From Chondrus crispus (taxonomy: Eukaryota; Rhodophyta; Florideophyceae; Gigartinales; Gigartinaceae): a stretch of 64,000 nt of DNA. Shown here piece by piece: positions 16,366 to 27,467 of the stretch; the stretch's first letter is position 1; the number at the start of each line of letters is the position of its first letter. The position numbers and the translations under genes are program-made. The notes under the pieces are model-generated. The model was not told where the DNA came from, did not search any database, and saw only the letters and a list, made by a program, of their open reading frames with translations. The stretch spans positions 126,999 through 190,998 of the forward strand of contig NW_005179072.1 in NCBI RefSeq assembly GCF_000350225.1. The letters are read 5' to 3'.

Positions 16366-19293
16366 ATGGGAAGCAACGTTGCTCGTCCTGTTGTACAGGA
16401 TGGTCGGGGACTTGGTGTAGACGAATTGAGCGCAAGGGAACTTGGGCTTGAGAACAACCTGAAATTGGCAGAGGTCAACACCCTCATCGATTATTATAAG
16501 CAAAACGACCCAGGGAACACCGGCCTCACCCCAGAAGAATTCAAAAAGGCAGCCGGCGAATACATCGCCGATGGTTTGACTATTGATCCGACTGTTATAT
16601 TCAACATCTTCAATTCAGGTCAAGGAGATGTCGCAGGCAGAGTAACCCTTCGCGAATTCATCCTGGGATACGCTATTCTGTGTCGCGGCTGTACCGAGGG
16701 ACGTCTCAAGTACTTGTTTGCGATTTATGGTAGCGTCGAAGGCGATGGATATCTAACTCGTGACCAACTCATTAGCTCCTTGAAGCTAATGCAGAGAATA
16801 GTCACTGAGGTCACGGATCATGAAGGCATCCCAGATGAAGAGGAAAATGATAAACAAATACGGAAGGTTGCTGGCGAACTAATTGCAGCATCTTCTGACA
16901 CGGACAACATGGGTATTTCATATGACGACTTCATTGAGAAAGTGAAGGAGGCCGAGGTCGTTACGCTTTGGTTAGAAAATCTAGGTTCCGTCGCTGGTCA
17001 ACATATGAAATATATAGAAAAGAAAGAGCTCGATGTTGTGGAGTTGCGCATGGAGCGTCAAGGAATGCTCTCTGTTGATTCCCAGACTCCAGTATCTAAT
17101 TCTCCGAGCATGGAATGGTCTAAACCAACATTAGTCGAGGAATCGAGGGCATCTGACCCGTCGTCGGCAGAGAGAAAGATTCAAATTCCGCTTCCCAAGA
17201 AGCATAAGCTAGTGCGACGGGATGTTAAGTCCGGGCGCGATTCTCGAGGTAGCCTGAATCGATCCCAGGCTACCGAAGAAGAAGACTGGGGAAACGTTGA
17301 AATGTATGCGGCGAAGCCTTTCGTTATCAACTACGACCAAGTTCAATTCGGGAAGGTACTGGGGCGAGGAGCATGCGCAACTGTGTACGAGGGCGTGTGG
17401 TTGCACATCCCGGTCGCTGTCAAAGTGTTCAACGACGGTCACGGAGAGGCTGCTGGCATCGAAACACTTGCGACCTCTGACGAGGAGGTACGAAAAGATG
17501 TTGTGGGTGACTATGTTGAAGAGTTTTGGCTGCTGCTGCAAATTCGTCATCCAAACTGTTTGCTATACATGGGAATATGTTTCGAACCCTATGTTTGTAT
17601 TGTGACGGAACTATACACGGGAGGATCAGTGGCTAACTTTCTACATGGACCGAATCCGCGAAAGTTCACCCCAGCAAAAGCACTGGACATGCTGGCGGGT
17701 GTGGCGAGGGGCATGTTCTACCTTCATGCATCATCCCCGCCGATTCTCCATCGCGACTTGAAAGCAAGCAACATTCTTATCAATCGAGCATTAACGCATT
17801 GTGTCATTTGTGATTTTGGTTTGAGCAGTCAATTTGTTAACGAAGCCTCAGGCCTGAACTTGTCGAAGGCTGGTGGAGGAGGCAAAGCGATGGGAGTGGG
17901 AACCCCGTACACCATGGCACCAGAAGTCATGGAAGGGAAATCTCATACGCCAGCTGCTGATGTCTACTCATTTGGGGTAGTCATGTACGAAATGTACACG
18001 GGGCGTTTTCCGTTTCCAAAGATGAAACCGATTCAATTAATGTTCAGCGTAGCAGAGGGGCGCCGTCCCATTTTTTATGAGGAGGACAACGTACCTCAAA
18101 CCATGCAGGTCTTGATTCAAAGGTGCTGGAGTCAAAAGCCCGAAGCAAGACCAAATTTTGAAGAGATTTTGCGAGTTCTGTCCTCAGCAGAACTAGAAGA
18201 TGAGGTTGCGAGAATACAGAACGCCGCACTCGATTCAGGCGAAGAGACTGATGACGATCAACAAGAGTTCGTGAGCATTGACCTGTCCAAGCGCCTCCTT
18301 GAGGCTGTGTATCGTGGTCATCAAGACAAGGCTGCACGATTCATTGACGAAGGGGCTATGGTAAATTATGCTGATTACGACAAGCGCACAGCGCTTCATG
18401 TAGGTAAGTCTTTTGCATTCTACTACTTCTCCTTTTGAAAGGCGCAACTTTGCTGTCCCTTGATACACAGAGGTATCTTTCCGACCACTGACGAAGTCAT
18501 ACTTGTTTTGTGTACGCGTGGCTGATGACAATTTTGACACATAGCTGCGGCGGAGGGCCACACAAATTGTGTGAGACTGCTCCTTTCCTCAGGGGCGATG
18601 CTATCACACGATCGGTGGGGCAATTCTCCATTGAGTGATGCTATTAACTATGCAAATCGAACGGGTGACAGCGAGCCCGCACGGATTCTGAGGGCGGTCG
18701 AAGGGCGAAGCCACCTTGTGAAGAGAGCGGATGTTGGCGATAATGTGGAAAAGGTTTTGAACAAGGACCAGGCAGAAAATCTAAGGAATCAGACTGCTAT
18801 TAATGCAGCGGCAGAGGGTGATGTAGTAACGTTGAAGCGTCTACTGGACTCAGGACTGGACGTGAACTGTACAGATTATGACAGGAGGACACCGCTAGCA
18901 GTACGTTTGTTGTTCTGCGAGGAATGAGATGGCCGTTATGCGAAGCGATAGAGCAGACCCTGACTGTACGAGTGGTTTTTCTTTTTATGTGCTTTACTTT
19001 GACAGGTTGCAGCTTCAGAGGGAAGGTTTGACATTGTAGAGCTGTTGATTCGGCATAGGGCAGGTGTAGGGCATCGAGACCGATGGGGATCGACTGCATA
19101 CCATGAAGCGGAGCGTGGAGGTTTCCACGATATCATCCGGCTCCTGCGACAAGCGGAGGCGGAGACGGCTTCAAGCCCCCGCCGAATACGTGCGATAAGG
19201 AGCTCACCGGCAATAGCGACAAGATCTGGAAACATTGCGAACAGCGGCTCTTCAGCATTGAGCGTAACGGGTCGTGTAAATACCAAGCCTTAA
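16366..19293 (+). CDS. EF-hand / Raf-like protein kinase / ankyrin-repeat protein
   Basis: Model: exons 16366-18403, 18545-18900 and 19006-19293; introns 141 and 105 bp, both GT-AG; 893 residues. Residues 1-220 resemble a calcineurin-B/recoverin-type EF-hand module; loops such as NDPGNTGLTPEEF, YGSVEGDGYLTRDQL and DTDNMGISYDDF are partly degenerate. A basic linker follows. The kinase domain (about 320-610) has GRGACATVYEG, the lysine of VAVKVF (about 352), HRDLKASN (about 462), DFG (about 483) and APEVMEG, so it should be active; the overall pattern is TKL/Raf-like. The C-terminal ankyrin repeats (about 640-840) are joined across both introns (TALHV/AAAEGH and RRTPLA/VAASEG). It likely couples calcium to a MAPKKK-like output. 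Plant Raf-like C1 kinases carry ankyrins at the N-terminus, so this order is unusual. Confidence 0.9.
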
Positions 19294-19322
19294 CTTTCAA
19301 AGTGAATAGAGTGAGGAAGACG

Positions 19323-19328
19323 AATAAA
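19323..19328 (+). terminator. Poly(A) signal of the kinase gene
   Basis: AATAAA lies 30 bp past the kinase stop codon, the usual distance for a eukaryotic polyadenylation signal. Confidence 0.5.
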
Positions 19329-19997
19329 ACAAAGTGCAATCCTTAGGAAGCAAAGAATGGGATTCGAGGTGTCAGATTTGTCTTTTAGAGTGTGCAAGTT
19401 CGGCAATTTGGATGCGTGTGGCGGTGTCAGAGTTGTTTGAGCGGTGCTCTGGAATTCTAATCAGGAATGTTCATATGTCCCTATCGTTCCAAATTGGCTC
19501 TTCATAACCGCGACTCATTGCATGAAAGGGGAAGTCGTTCGAGCTTACCGGTTTCGTGCAATCGGGGAATTGAAGAGGGCTGGAAGCGGTTTGTTCGCTC
19601 TCCTTGTTCTCGTTGAAACAGATCGAAAGGAATGCAGCTACATTTGGAGGTTGGCTCAATGCATCGCGACGGGGCGGAGGGCCGGTAGGTGAGGGGTCCT
19701 ATTCTTTAAATACCGCTGATACCGCGATTCCTTACCCATCTGTAATTAAGCTGTAATTGTTGTAACTTTCCTCACTGCTGTGGCCAATAAAAACAAACCA
19801 GCAAGGCGATATCTGAGTGTGTCTCGTTGAGCGTGCCTCTCGCAGAAAACGTCTTCTCTTTGTGCAGGAGACGCGTTTTTTTCCACAACACTCGCCGACA
19901 TCCTATGCCCCCCCCCCTTCCTTCCCCTACCAAAGTGCTCACCTGCAATCCACCCTCTCCGCACTCCTCCTCTTCATGCGCTACTTACTCTTCCTCC
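19329..19997. other. Intergenic between kinase and esterase
   Basis: No gene recognised. The final 130 bp are pyrimidine-rich and probably form the 5' UTR of the next gene. Confidence 0.4.
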
Positions 19998-21197
19998 ATG
20001 AAAGTCTCCCTTATTCTCTTCCTCCTTATTCTTTCCCACGCTCAAGCAACTCCTGCATCCCCCTTATCCCGCGTCCGCGCCCTCCAAGCCGACCTCGCTC
20101 AAGCCCGGCGCCACCTCACCTGTCGTTCCGCCCTCATCGCCCTGCACTCCGCTCGCCGCTGCCGCTACGCAGGCTTATCCCCCGTAGAGTACCTCCGCCT
20201 GCGCCGCGTCTGCAAGACCCGCTCCGAATCTCGCACGTCCCTTACCGCGTGCAAAGCCATACGTTGCACTGCGTGCCTTTCGGAGCGACGCCTCCTCCAA
20301 CGCGCGCTTGAAGCCTGTCGCCGTATAGGCTGGGACTCATCTGGCGTCCGCAGAAAGTGTCCAAGCGTCGCCTACGCCAAGAAGGAGCTCCGCCTCGCAA
20401 GGGCCCGTGGGTGTCCGCCCGCGCCCACGAGAGGCGTGCAGAGAATTGAGAGCGAGCTGGAGACGGCGGTCCGCCGCGCCGCCAACCGTCTTGGCCTGCG
20501 CCCGCCGGCGTACCCGCTCAGAGTTGTCGAGTCCAAGAGGGACGTGCCCGACACAGTCGTCGTCTTGCTTCATGGCGCGGGCCTCACGAACACGGGCTTG
20601 GTTCCGTCCGCGCAGAGCGTGGTTGACGAGGCGCGCGGTGCCGTCTTCAGGTTTGTGCTTCCGCAGGCGCCCACGGAGTTTTTGACGAGTGCTAACTTGT
20701 CCTTACCGATTTGGTATGATGCGACTGGAGATCTGGCAGACGGGCCATGGGAGCGGGGACAAATTCTGCGCGCGGCGAGGAACGTCCACGATTTGATTCG
20801 ACTGCAGACAGAAGTATTCGGAATTGGAAAGGAGCGTGTTTTCGTGGCGGGGTTTTCGCAGGGGGGTTCCGTTGCAGCGACGGTGTACCTGCGGTACAGG
20901 GTTGCCGCGGCGATATTAGTGTCGTCGTTTCTGCCGATGAGGGATTCGTATCCTGCGGAGATGACCGATGCGTCTGCTGCGGCACCCGTGGTAATGTTTC
21001 AGGGCACAGCGGACGAGATGCTTCCGGTTGAGATTGCGAGGAAGACGAGGGATACGCTGAGGCGACTGGGGAGGGATGTGAGATATGTGGAGTATCCGGG
21101 GGAAAAACATGCACTAGCTGGCGTTGTAGAGGATGTGACGATGCGCTTTTTCGAGTTAGCTTCAGAGGTTTTGGGGACCGATATCAGTTGTGTTTAG
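19998..21197 (+). CDS. Secreted acyl-protein-thioesterase/carboxylesterase-like hydrolase
   Basis: I chose the ATG at 19998 because it opens a hydrophobic signal peptide (MKVSLILFLLILSHAQA); the frame itself is open further upstream. The product has 399 residues and no intron. Residues about 25-170 form a Cys- and Arg-rich region of unknown function, likely disulphide-bonded. Residues about 175-395 are an alpha/beta hydrolase of the phospholipase/carboxylesterase family (Abhydrolase_2). It has VVLLHGAGLT (oxyanion region), nucleophile elbow GFSQGGS, the acid in GTADEMLP and histidine in GEKHAL. Family members hydrolyse thioester or ester bonds and are usually cytosolic and about 220 residues; the added signal and Cys-rich domain suggest a secreted or vacuolar enzyme. 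It converges with the DUF1295 gene downstream. Confidence 0.85.
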   Translation: MKVSLILFLLILSHAQATPASPLSRVRALQADLAQARRHLTCRSALIALHSARRCRYAGLSPVEYLRLRRVCKTRSESRTSLTACKAIRCTACLSERRLLQRALEACRRIGWDSSGVRRKCPSVAYAKKELRLARARGCPPAPTRGVQRIESELETAVRRAANRLGLRPPAYPLRVVESKRDVPDTVVVLLHGAGLTNTGLVPSAQSVVDEARGAVFRFVLPQAPTEFLTSANLSLPIWYDATGDLADGPWERGQILRAARNVHDLIRLQTEVFGIGKERVFVAGFSQGGSVAATVYLRYRVAAAILVSSFLPMRDSYPAEMTDASAAAPVVMFQGTADEMLPVEIARKTRDTLRRLGRDVRYVEYPGEKHALAGVVEDVTMRFFELASEVLGTDISCV

Positions 21198-21672
21198 CTG
21201 TAGAGACTTTGTTGGACTGTATGGGTGGTGGGAAGTACATCTGCGCTAAATGGTAATGGACACGTTCTCTCGAAGCCGCTTGTTCCAAGAGTCGTCATTG
21301 TGAAGGGTCAGGATTCATTCATTTCTATTTGCACAGGGGTGTTTGCGCTATATTCAATTGGAGAGAAGCTTGGTGAAGCATGAGCTTCATAAACAATGAG
21401 CAGATTCTATCTCCGGAAGGGATACGTTTGCTCCAGACGCAGACTGCGACCGTCTTGAATACTATGAATTGATAATTTGATAGTACAAAATTGAGCGTTG
21501 AGCGCTTATTTTGAAACTTAACTGAAGCACATGAGAGCAATTGTTGTTGCGTCATTCCTTGGCCAGAGCTGATCGTTCCAATCAGAGTAGTTGCAGGACA
21601 TGGCAGCAAAGGCCAAGGATCCAGAGCTATGGGACAATTCTTTTATGCTGTATATCAGACATTCCGCCGCGA
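21198..21672. other. Intergenic between convergent genes
   Basis: This is shared 3' territory of the esterase (plus) and the DUF1295 gene (minus). No further gene is seen. Confidence 0.4.
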
Positions 21673-22506
21673 CTACGACTTTTTGCGTCGGGGAAGCGGA
21701 ACAAATATGCTGATTTCGCACCATTCCGCAAACTGACCCTCGGTGGCACGCCTCTTGATTGCCGTAACAGCGATAGGAATTGAAAAGAGGAAGAACACTT
21801 TAGAGACAAACCAAGAAGAGACTGGCAGCAACATCTTGACTAGTCCTTCTGACCCTTGCCACGTAAGCAGACAAAGAGAGGTCCAAAAGAGCCATTCTCC
21901 GAAGTAGTTCGGAAACCTTGAGTATTTGAATAGCCCGACATCACAAGCAAGCTTCCTTGCAGCCTCCGGTTGTGCTTTGTTGAACTTGAGGAACGCAGTT
22001 TTCTGAACATCCGCGAGTACTTCTATCACTAAACCGATGGCACAGAGACCCATAGCCGCAATATCCACTGCACTAAGGGATGACATCCGCGCCGAAGATG
22101 ACATGCCAATCCAGACCGGGACCAACGTTAAAAAGACCCAGAGTGCCTGTGCGAAGCCCCAGCGTGCAGCGCGTTTAATAGATCCGCGAAATATGTCCAA
22201 GCGAGAGTCACGAAAGCCTGCCTTGACCCGAGATCCTAAGAATGTGGACAAGCGAATTGCCCATATGGAAACTGCAAGGCAAAGGAATGACTGCCGCGCA
22301 GTCTGCGCGCTTGAAATGTAGTACAAAACGGTAAGCAGTAGGGCAAGGATGGTTGAATAGACATCTGCATATTCAATTGGAAACGAAGAAGGTGCATAAT
22401 GGCTCAGTAACGTAGGCGGTATCTCAAGGAGACTGACTGCACAAGCCGCAAACGCGAGAGGATATTGGGATATCGAAGCGAAGAGTTGGTCAGACATTGG
22501 GTTCAC
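21673..22506 (-). CDS. DUF1295 / steroid 5-alpha-reductase-like membrane protein
   Basis: Single exon, 277 residues; ATG at 22506, with a second Met three codons in. Several hydrophobic segments (about residues 10-30, 48-68, 75-90, 120-140, 150-165, 205-225, 230-250) indicate a polytopic membrane protein. The family signature lies near residue 200: KYSRFPNYFGEWLFW, matching the R-H/F-P-N-Y-F-G-E box of DUF1295 and the related 5-alpha-reductase C-terminal family. The box binds NADPH in related reductases. The substrate is not predictable; distant roles include lipid or sterol reduction. Length fits the family. Confidence 0.82.
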   Translation of the reverse strand: MNPMSDQLFASISQYPLAFAACAVSLLEIPPTLLSHYAPSSFPIEYADVYSTILALLLTVLYYISSAQTARQSFLCLAVSIWAIRLSTFLGSRVKAGFRDSRLDIFRGSIKRAARWGFAQALWVFLTLVPVWIGMSSSARMSSLSAVDIAAMGLCAIGLVIEVLADVQKTAFLKFNKAQPEAARKLACDVGLFKYSRFPNYFGEWLFWTSLCLLTWQGSEGLVKMLLPVSSWFVSKVFFLFSIPIAVTAIKRRATEGQFAEWCEISIFVPLPRRKKS

Positions 22507-23781
22507 CGGACAGTGAAGAGAAACAAATATGTCTTGCAGCTCGTTAAAAAAGGATTCCCCATTTTACCAAACCTGCCTGTCAGAGACAATTAATTGACTG
22601 GAGCGAAGGCTTCGTGTGTGTTTTTGTTTTTTTGCCCTGCTGTCCACAGCTCGAGACAAAAAAAGGCAAACGCCGATAGCTTTATTTATGCACGGCGCCG
22701 GGGCTCATCGTAGGACATGCTGCTATATCCCAAATCCGCTCGGGATGAGGTTCTTATTGTAGACCGTCCGAATTCCGAAACTACCGGGACACCATGTCTG
22801 CCTTGCCTTTGTCTTTACAATTCGAGTCCATTCATGCTCATATGTCAAAAAGCTGGTGTCCATGGCTATGGCTCTCCACGAGTTTTTGGTATCCACAGCA
22901 AATATCTCTACTCATATCTCTGAGGTTCGTGAAAGGTTTCGAGACGTATCTCGCGAAGCCGAGAAAGCTGCTGCGATTGGCAGAGAGATAGAACAGAGCT
23001 ATTCACAGTATCACATCCCGTTGAACTTTGCTGTGCTCCTGTGACGAATCCGCCGCCCACGCATGAAGCGATGTTCTGGCTGTGTCTCGATATGCATTCG
23101 AGGAGAACAGAATTGTTGCAGACGCATATCGAGAGCGGCATGTAGCTGCCCGGAACCTGTTCTTTGCTCTTTATGTCAAGGCGGTTGCAGGTAACGGAGT
23201 GAAGAAAGAAGAAGAAAGGGCAGATAGAACAAGAGATGTGGGGACCGCGTGGCGAGAGATCGGGAGAGGCTAATACAAATCCTGGCTGAGCTGCACGTGA
23301 AATATCTCAAGAGATCCTCTGAGGCAATGAGTCTACAGATAAGCTTTTTCCAGAATGAAGATTATTGCAAGGAGGCTACAGATATATGCAGGTCATTGCA
23401 CTGCCTCTCCAATATTCTCGAGGGTATCGCGTAGTTATGTGATAAGTTGGCTTTATGCTCCAGAGAACTGGCCGGAAGACGGTCAAGGTATGCACTTGGT
23501 CATGGATGCAGTGACAAAATGGGATTGCTTCAACCTTTGGCTTCAGCGGATGCCTGGCGTACCATCATTGTTGCAGAAAAGCTTTTTCTTGTTGATCATA
23601 GGGATGTGGGCCAACGTTTACAACGACTTCAAGAAGAATAGATAGAATGTATCGATCAGCTCTGTGAAGAATACACCGGAAACGAATCGGATCCGTGTGC
23701 GCAGTGCCTAAATTCCAAAAGACTTGCACCATCAGTTGTGCAAAGCAGATCTGCTGAGATGAGTGTCTTCATCTCAAATGA
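22507..23781 (+). pseudogene. Possible coiled-coil protein gene, broken or intron-rich
   Basis: Several adjacent plus-strand frames read like helical protein: 22856-23044 (MALHEFLVSTANISTHISEV...), 23082-23273 (AFEENRIVADAYRERH...), 23249-23434 (LIQILAELHVKYLKRSSEAM...) and 23447-23641 (KMGLLQPLASADAWRTIIVA...). After the last stop, the same frame continues with IECIDQLCEEYTGN. They lie in order on one strand but are separated by stops and a frame change, and I could not build clean introns. The spacing of helices recalls the helical tail of BAR or sorting-nexin proteins, which is only a guess. It could be a decayed gene or one with several sequencing errors. Confidence 0.3.
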
Positions 23782-26700
23782 TCACTGGTCCTGCGGGTCT
23801 TGTGAATACTTCGACAGCAATTTCCACACAGAGGACCCATTTGGTCCTGCACCTTTTTTCAAAAATGCTACCTTTTTTAACAGAGACTTAAAACCAGGCA
23901 GACCTTTCGGACTGCTGTCGACTCTAGCCTGAAACTGACCAACAATTGCAGCGGATGTACCATGGCCTCCGTTTTCTCGCAAAAATTGGATGATGTCCCT
24001 TAAGAGAGCACCGTTCTCCGATAAGTCGGGGTCCGCTGCACTCTTCGGGGTATCTAATCCAGTGCCTTCTCTCTGCTTGATTCTCTGCAACAAAGAAGCA
24101 GCTTTTGAGCTACCGACACCACTCGCTGGTCTTGAACTCACAAACCCTGCCAATCCCGATTTTCCCGTCCATGTTGGCACTCCGACGTTGTCTCGCCTTC
24201 GGCGACGTGCTGACCGTTTTAACTCTTCCACCGCTTTGGCAGCAATTTGATCAGCCTCATACTCTACCAGCTTGTGATCCTTTCCATCCGTTCCTGCCTT
24301 CAAAACTTCGTCATGATTAATTGTGCTGTGAAGCACGCCCTCCCCAGAATCATCTAATAAGGTATTCAGCAGTTGAGCGTTGCCCTCTTCCCCGTTATCA
24401 TCATCATCAACAGATTTTTGCCCAGTTGCTGCCTTAGAAGCCTGGATTTCGGATGTCTCATCTCCTTCGACGCCCGTCCTTTCCTTCGCAGTAGTTCCCG
24501 CGAAAATATCGCCAGTTTCAGTCCCCTTCTCTAAATCGTCGCTAAGTGTAAAGAGATCCCGCATATCTTTAGGCTTGAAGAAACGACGCTGCCGTGGATC
24601 GTTGAGAACCTTATTCGTCAAAAATTGCTTGTAAATCTGTTCGCAGAAACCGGAAGAAGAAGGTTTTTGTACGCTGCGTAAGTCCTAGGAAGCCATGCCC
24701 CTACATCGAGAGGTTTCACGTGTCAACCCGATACATGGTTCGAGCGCTGAAGCTTACCTGACGATGGTATATTTTCTCTTCTATGGTACCCGTTGTAATC
24801 AACCGATAAATCGTTACTGGACGAGTTTGTCCGACTCTCCACGCTCTTTCTCGAGCTTGCAAATCCGTGCTTGGGTTCCAATCAGGATCATAAAGGACGA
24901 CACGGTCAGCACCAGTCAGATTGACACCCAAGCCTCCAACCCTTGTTGTGAGCAAGAAAATGAAGACATCTGAATCTGTATTGAACTTGTCAATCAGATA
25001 CATTCGGGAACCCACAGCTGTTGTGCCATCCATCCTTAGACTGGAATATCCGTTATCATTAACAAATTCTTCCAGAATATCCAACATTGTCCTGGTTTGG
25101 CTAAACAATAAGACCCTACTTCCAGCCTTTTTCCAAGCAGAGAGTACCTTTTCCAATACTAGCATTTTGCCTGACCTCCGCCAGTTTCCATAGTCCTCGG
25201 GGATTTCTTCACCTTCTTTTTGTGAAAACGTTGCTATTCGAGGGGCAATACGATCCTTCTTTTTTGCGAGACTTTTGGCTGAGTGGTTTCTACCTTCATT
25301 GCTCTCTAAGGGAATGTCTGGATGGTTACAAATTTTGCGGAGTGCTGTGACTGCATACAAGAGGTTCAGTTTCCCCGACAAAACTTGACGGACCGCCCGA
25401 GATCGGAGAAAGGTTTTGTACTTTTCTCTTTGTTCCGAACAGAGCTTGACAAACAAAATTTGCTCGTTCTTTTCTGGAAGTTGAGTCGCAACGTCTCTTT
25501 TCATCCTTCGCAGAAGGTAAGGAGATATCAAATCGCGTAAAACAACAGAACATTTGTATGCAGTGTGAACCTGAGCCTTGCTTGCTGTAGAGTATCCGCC
25601 CATCGTGATGGGTATAATAAATTGAGCGTGGAAAACGGGGAGTGTGCCAAGTTTTCCCGGAAACACAAAGTCAAACAGGCTCCACAACTCCTTCAGATGA
25701 TTTTGCAAAGGAGACCCACTCACAATTATGCGGTGAGGCGTGTCGAATCTCTTGCAGACAAGAGTGATTTCGGCGTCCGGTGACTTCATTTTATGACCCT
25801 CATCCGCAATGACATAGTCGAATTTGTCAAGCAACGCGTCATGGTTCTTACGCACTTGTTCATAGCTGGTTATCAACACACCATGCTTATTGCCGATCAC
25901 ATCTTCAAGAATGGCGTCTGGGTCGTATCGCGGCATTCCAGAACGCCTACGTCGTTTTCTGCCTTTATGGTTCTGGTCTTGGGAATGGTGAAGTATTCTC
26001 ACCCGGAACCGAGGCCACCAAGTTCGAAATTCGCGATACCACTGACGAAGCACTGTTGCTGGTGCCAAAACGATCGCAGACCCTTTCAGTTTGCCGCTGT
26101 AATTGAGTGCTGCGAGAAAGGCAACGATCTGAACGGTCTTTCCTAAACCCATCTCGTCTCCCAGGATTGCTCCTGTTCCTTGCATGTGAAGCTCCCACAG
26201 CCATTGCACCTGCCAGTCAGAAGAAGGTATATATTGTCAGAAACAATGCCGGTGCATGGATAGGAAGAAAATGAAGAAACCTTCAGCGACAACATCTGCT
26301 TACTCCAGTTTTTTGGTAATCAAAGAGCTTATCATATATCGAGGCCGGTATTCGTATCCCGCCATCCAATTCAATCTCCTCTGTCGAATCTAGCTTCCAG
26401 TCATCGCCTTCAGGAAGTTGCGGGCCCTCATCCACTTCAGGCGTATCGCTCCGACCTGGAATTTCGTCGTCTGCGTCATCTACAATGTCGTGAAACGACG
26501 CAGAGTTCGGTGATCTTTTGCGCTTCTTCGCTCCTTCAGGCTTCCACTCTAACTCATCGGCAAGGCTGTCGTCTGACTCATCCGGTTTGTACTCATCCCC
26601 ACCACTGCCAGAATCGCTAGTCGGTCGTCGTCTCTTTGCTACAGGTTTCGCACGTGCTGCACTGGTTTCTGGATGAACACCGTCCGACTCACCCTCGCTC

Positions 26701-27353
26701 GCAATTAAGCTAGGCTGCTCAGCAGCAATTGGGCCCGCACGATATCTACCAGACGATGTAGGCAATGTGACAGGGTCCACATTGCCATCACTGGCAGATG
26801 CATCAGCGCTTTCTACGTGTGGCGGGAAAACAGTGCCGTCGACACCCGCGACAGGGGCTGAAAACTCAACATCACCGAGTTTCGTCCTCCTTCTCCGGAC
26901 CGGGTTCCTCGCTTGCGTGGCGCCAGGGTTCTGTGCTTCAAAAGGAGTGAGTTTGCCAGTCCTGATCAAAAAGTCGGTATCTCGCTCACCCTCTTCCTTA
27001 TGCACGACCGTCCCTGCGGGGTCCTTCCCCCTGCCCTCCTGGCCGCGGTCTCTAATCTCATCTCTAGCCTGGGCGGCCTCAATAATGCGCTTGCGTTTTG
27101 CCTTGATAGTGTCAATGCGGGCGCGCACGGCCTTGATTTGGCGGTTGGCATGCGTGGAAAATCGGCCAGCGCTGAGGATACGCTCCTGCTTGAGCAGGGC
27201 GGAGAGCTGGGTGTCGTGGTCGCGGAGAAGGCGCGCTCGCTCCTCGGCCTCGGCCTTGGACGCGTTGGCCTCGGCGGTGGCGAGCACGGAGTGCTCGACG
27301 GCCGCGACGTCGGACGCCCGCACATCCAGGCCGGCGAGAGGGGAGTCTGGCAT
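23782..27353 (-). CDS. CSB/ERCC6-type SNF2 ATPase (Rad26 family)
   Basis: Model on minus: exons 27353-26304, 26209-24758 and 24636-23782; introns 94 and 121 bp, GTAAGC donors; 1118 residues. The first exon is charged and carries a coiled-coil-like stretch and acidic tracts. The first junction restores [14 protein letters not shown], the classical SNF2 motif entry. Motifs: Walker [10 protein letters not shown] (about 367-375), DEGH box (about 486-489), VSGSPLQN, and helicase C with [11 protein letters not shown] and [19 protein letters not shown]. The second junction gives [16 protein letters not shown]. The C-terminus (about 1035-1118) resembles the CSB winged-helix region. CSB removes stalled RNA polymerase II in transcription-coupled repair. 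DEGH replaces the more common DEAH and is also seen in other SNF2 proteins. ATG at 27353 is chosen as the first Met after the 5' minisatellite. Confidence 0.88.
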
Positions 27354-27404
27354 GGCGTACGGAGGGGCGATGAGGTCGGGATGTGGGATGAGGTGGGTTG
27401 CGCG

Positions 27405-27467
27405 GATGAAGGGATAAGATGAAGGGATAAGATGAAGGGAGAAGATGAAAGGAGACGATGAAGGGCC
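27405..27467. repeat. 13-bp minisatellite upstream of the CSB gene
   Basis: Five units of GATGAAGGGATAA and variants begin at 27405, 27418, 27431, 27444 and 27457. The array starts 52 bp before the CSB start codon, so it lies in the 5' UTR or promoter. Confidence 0.85.
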
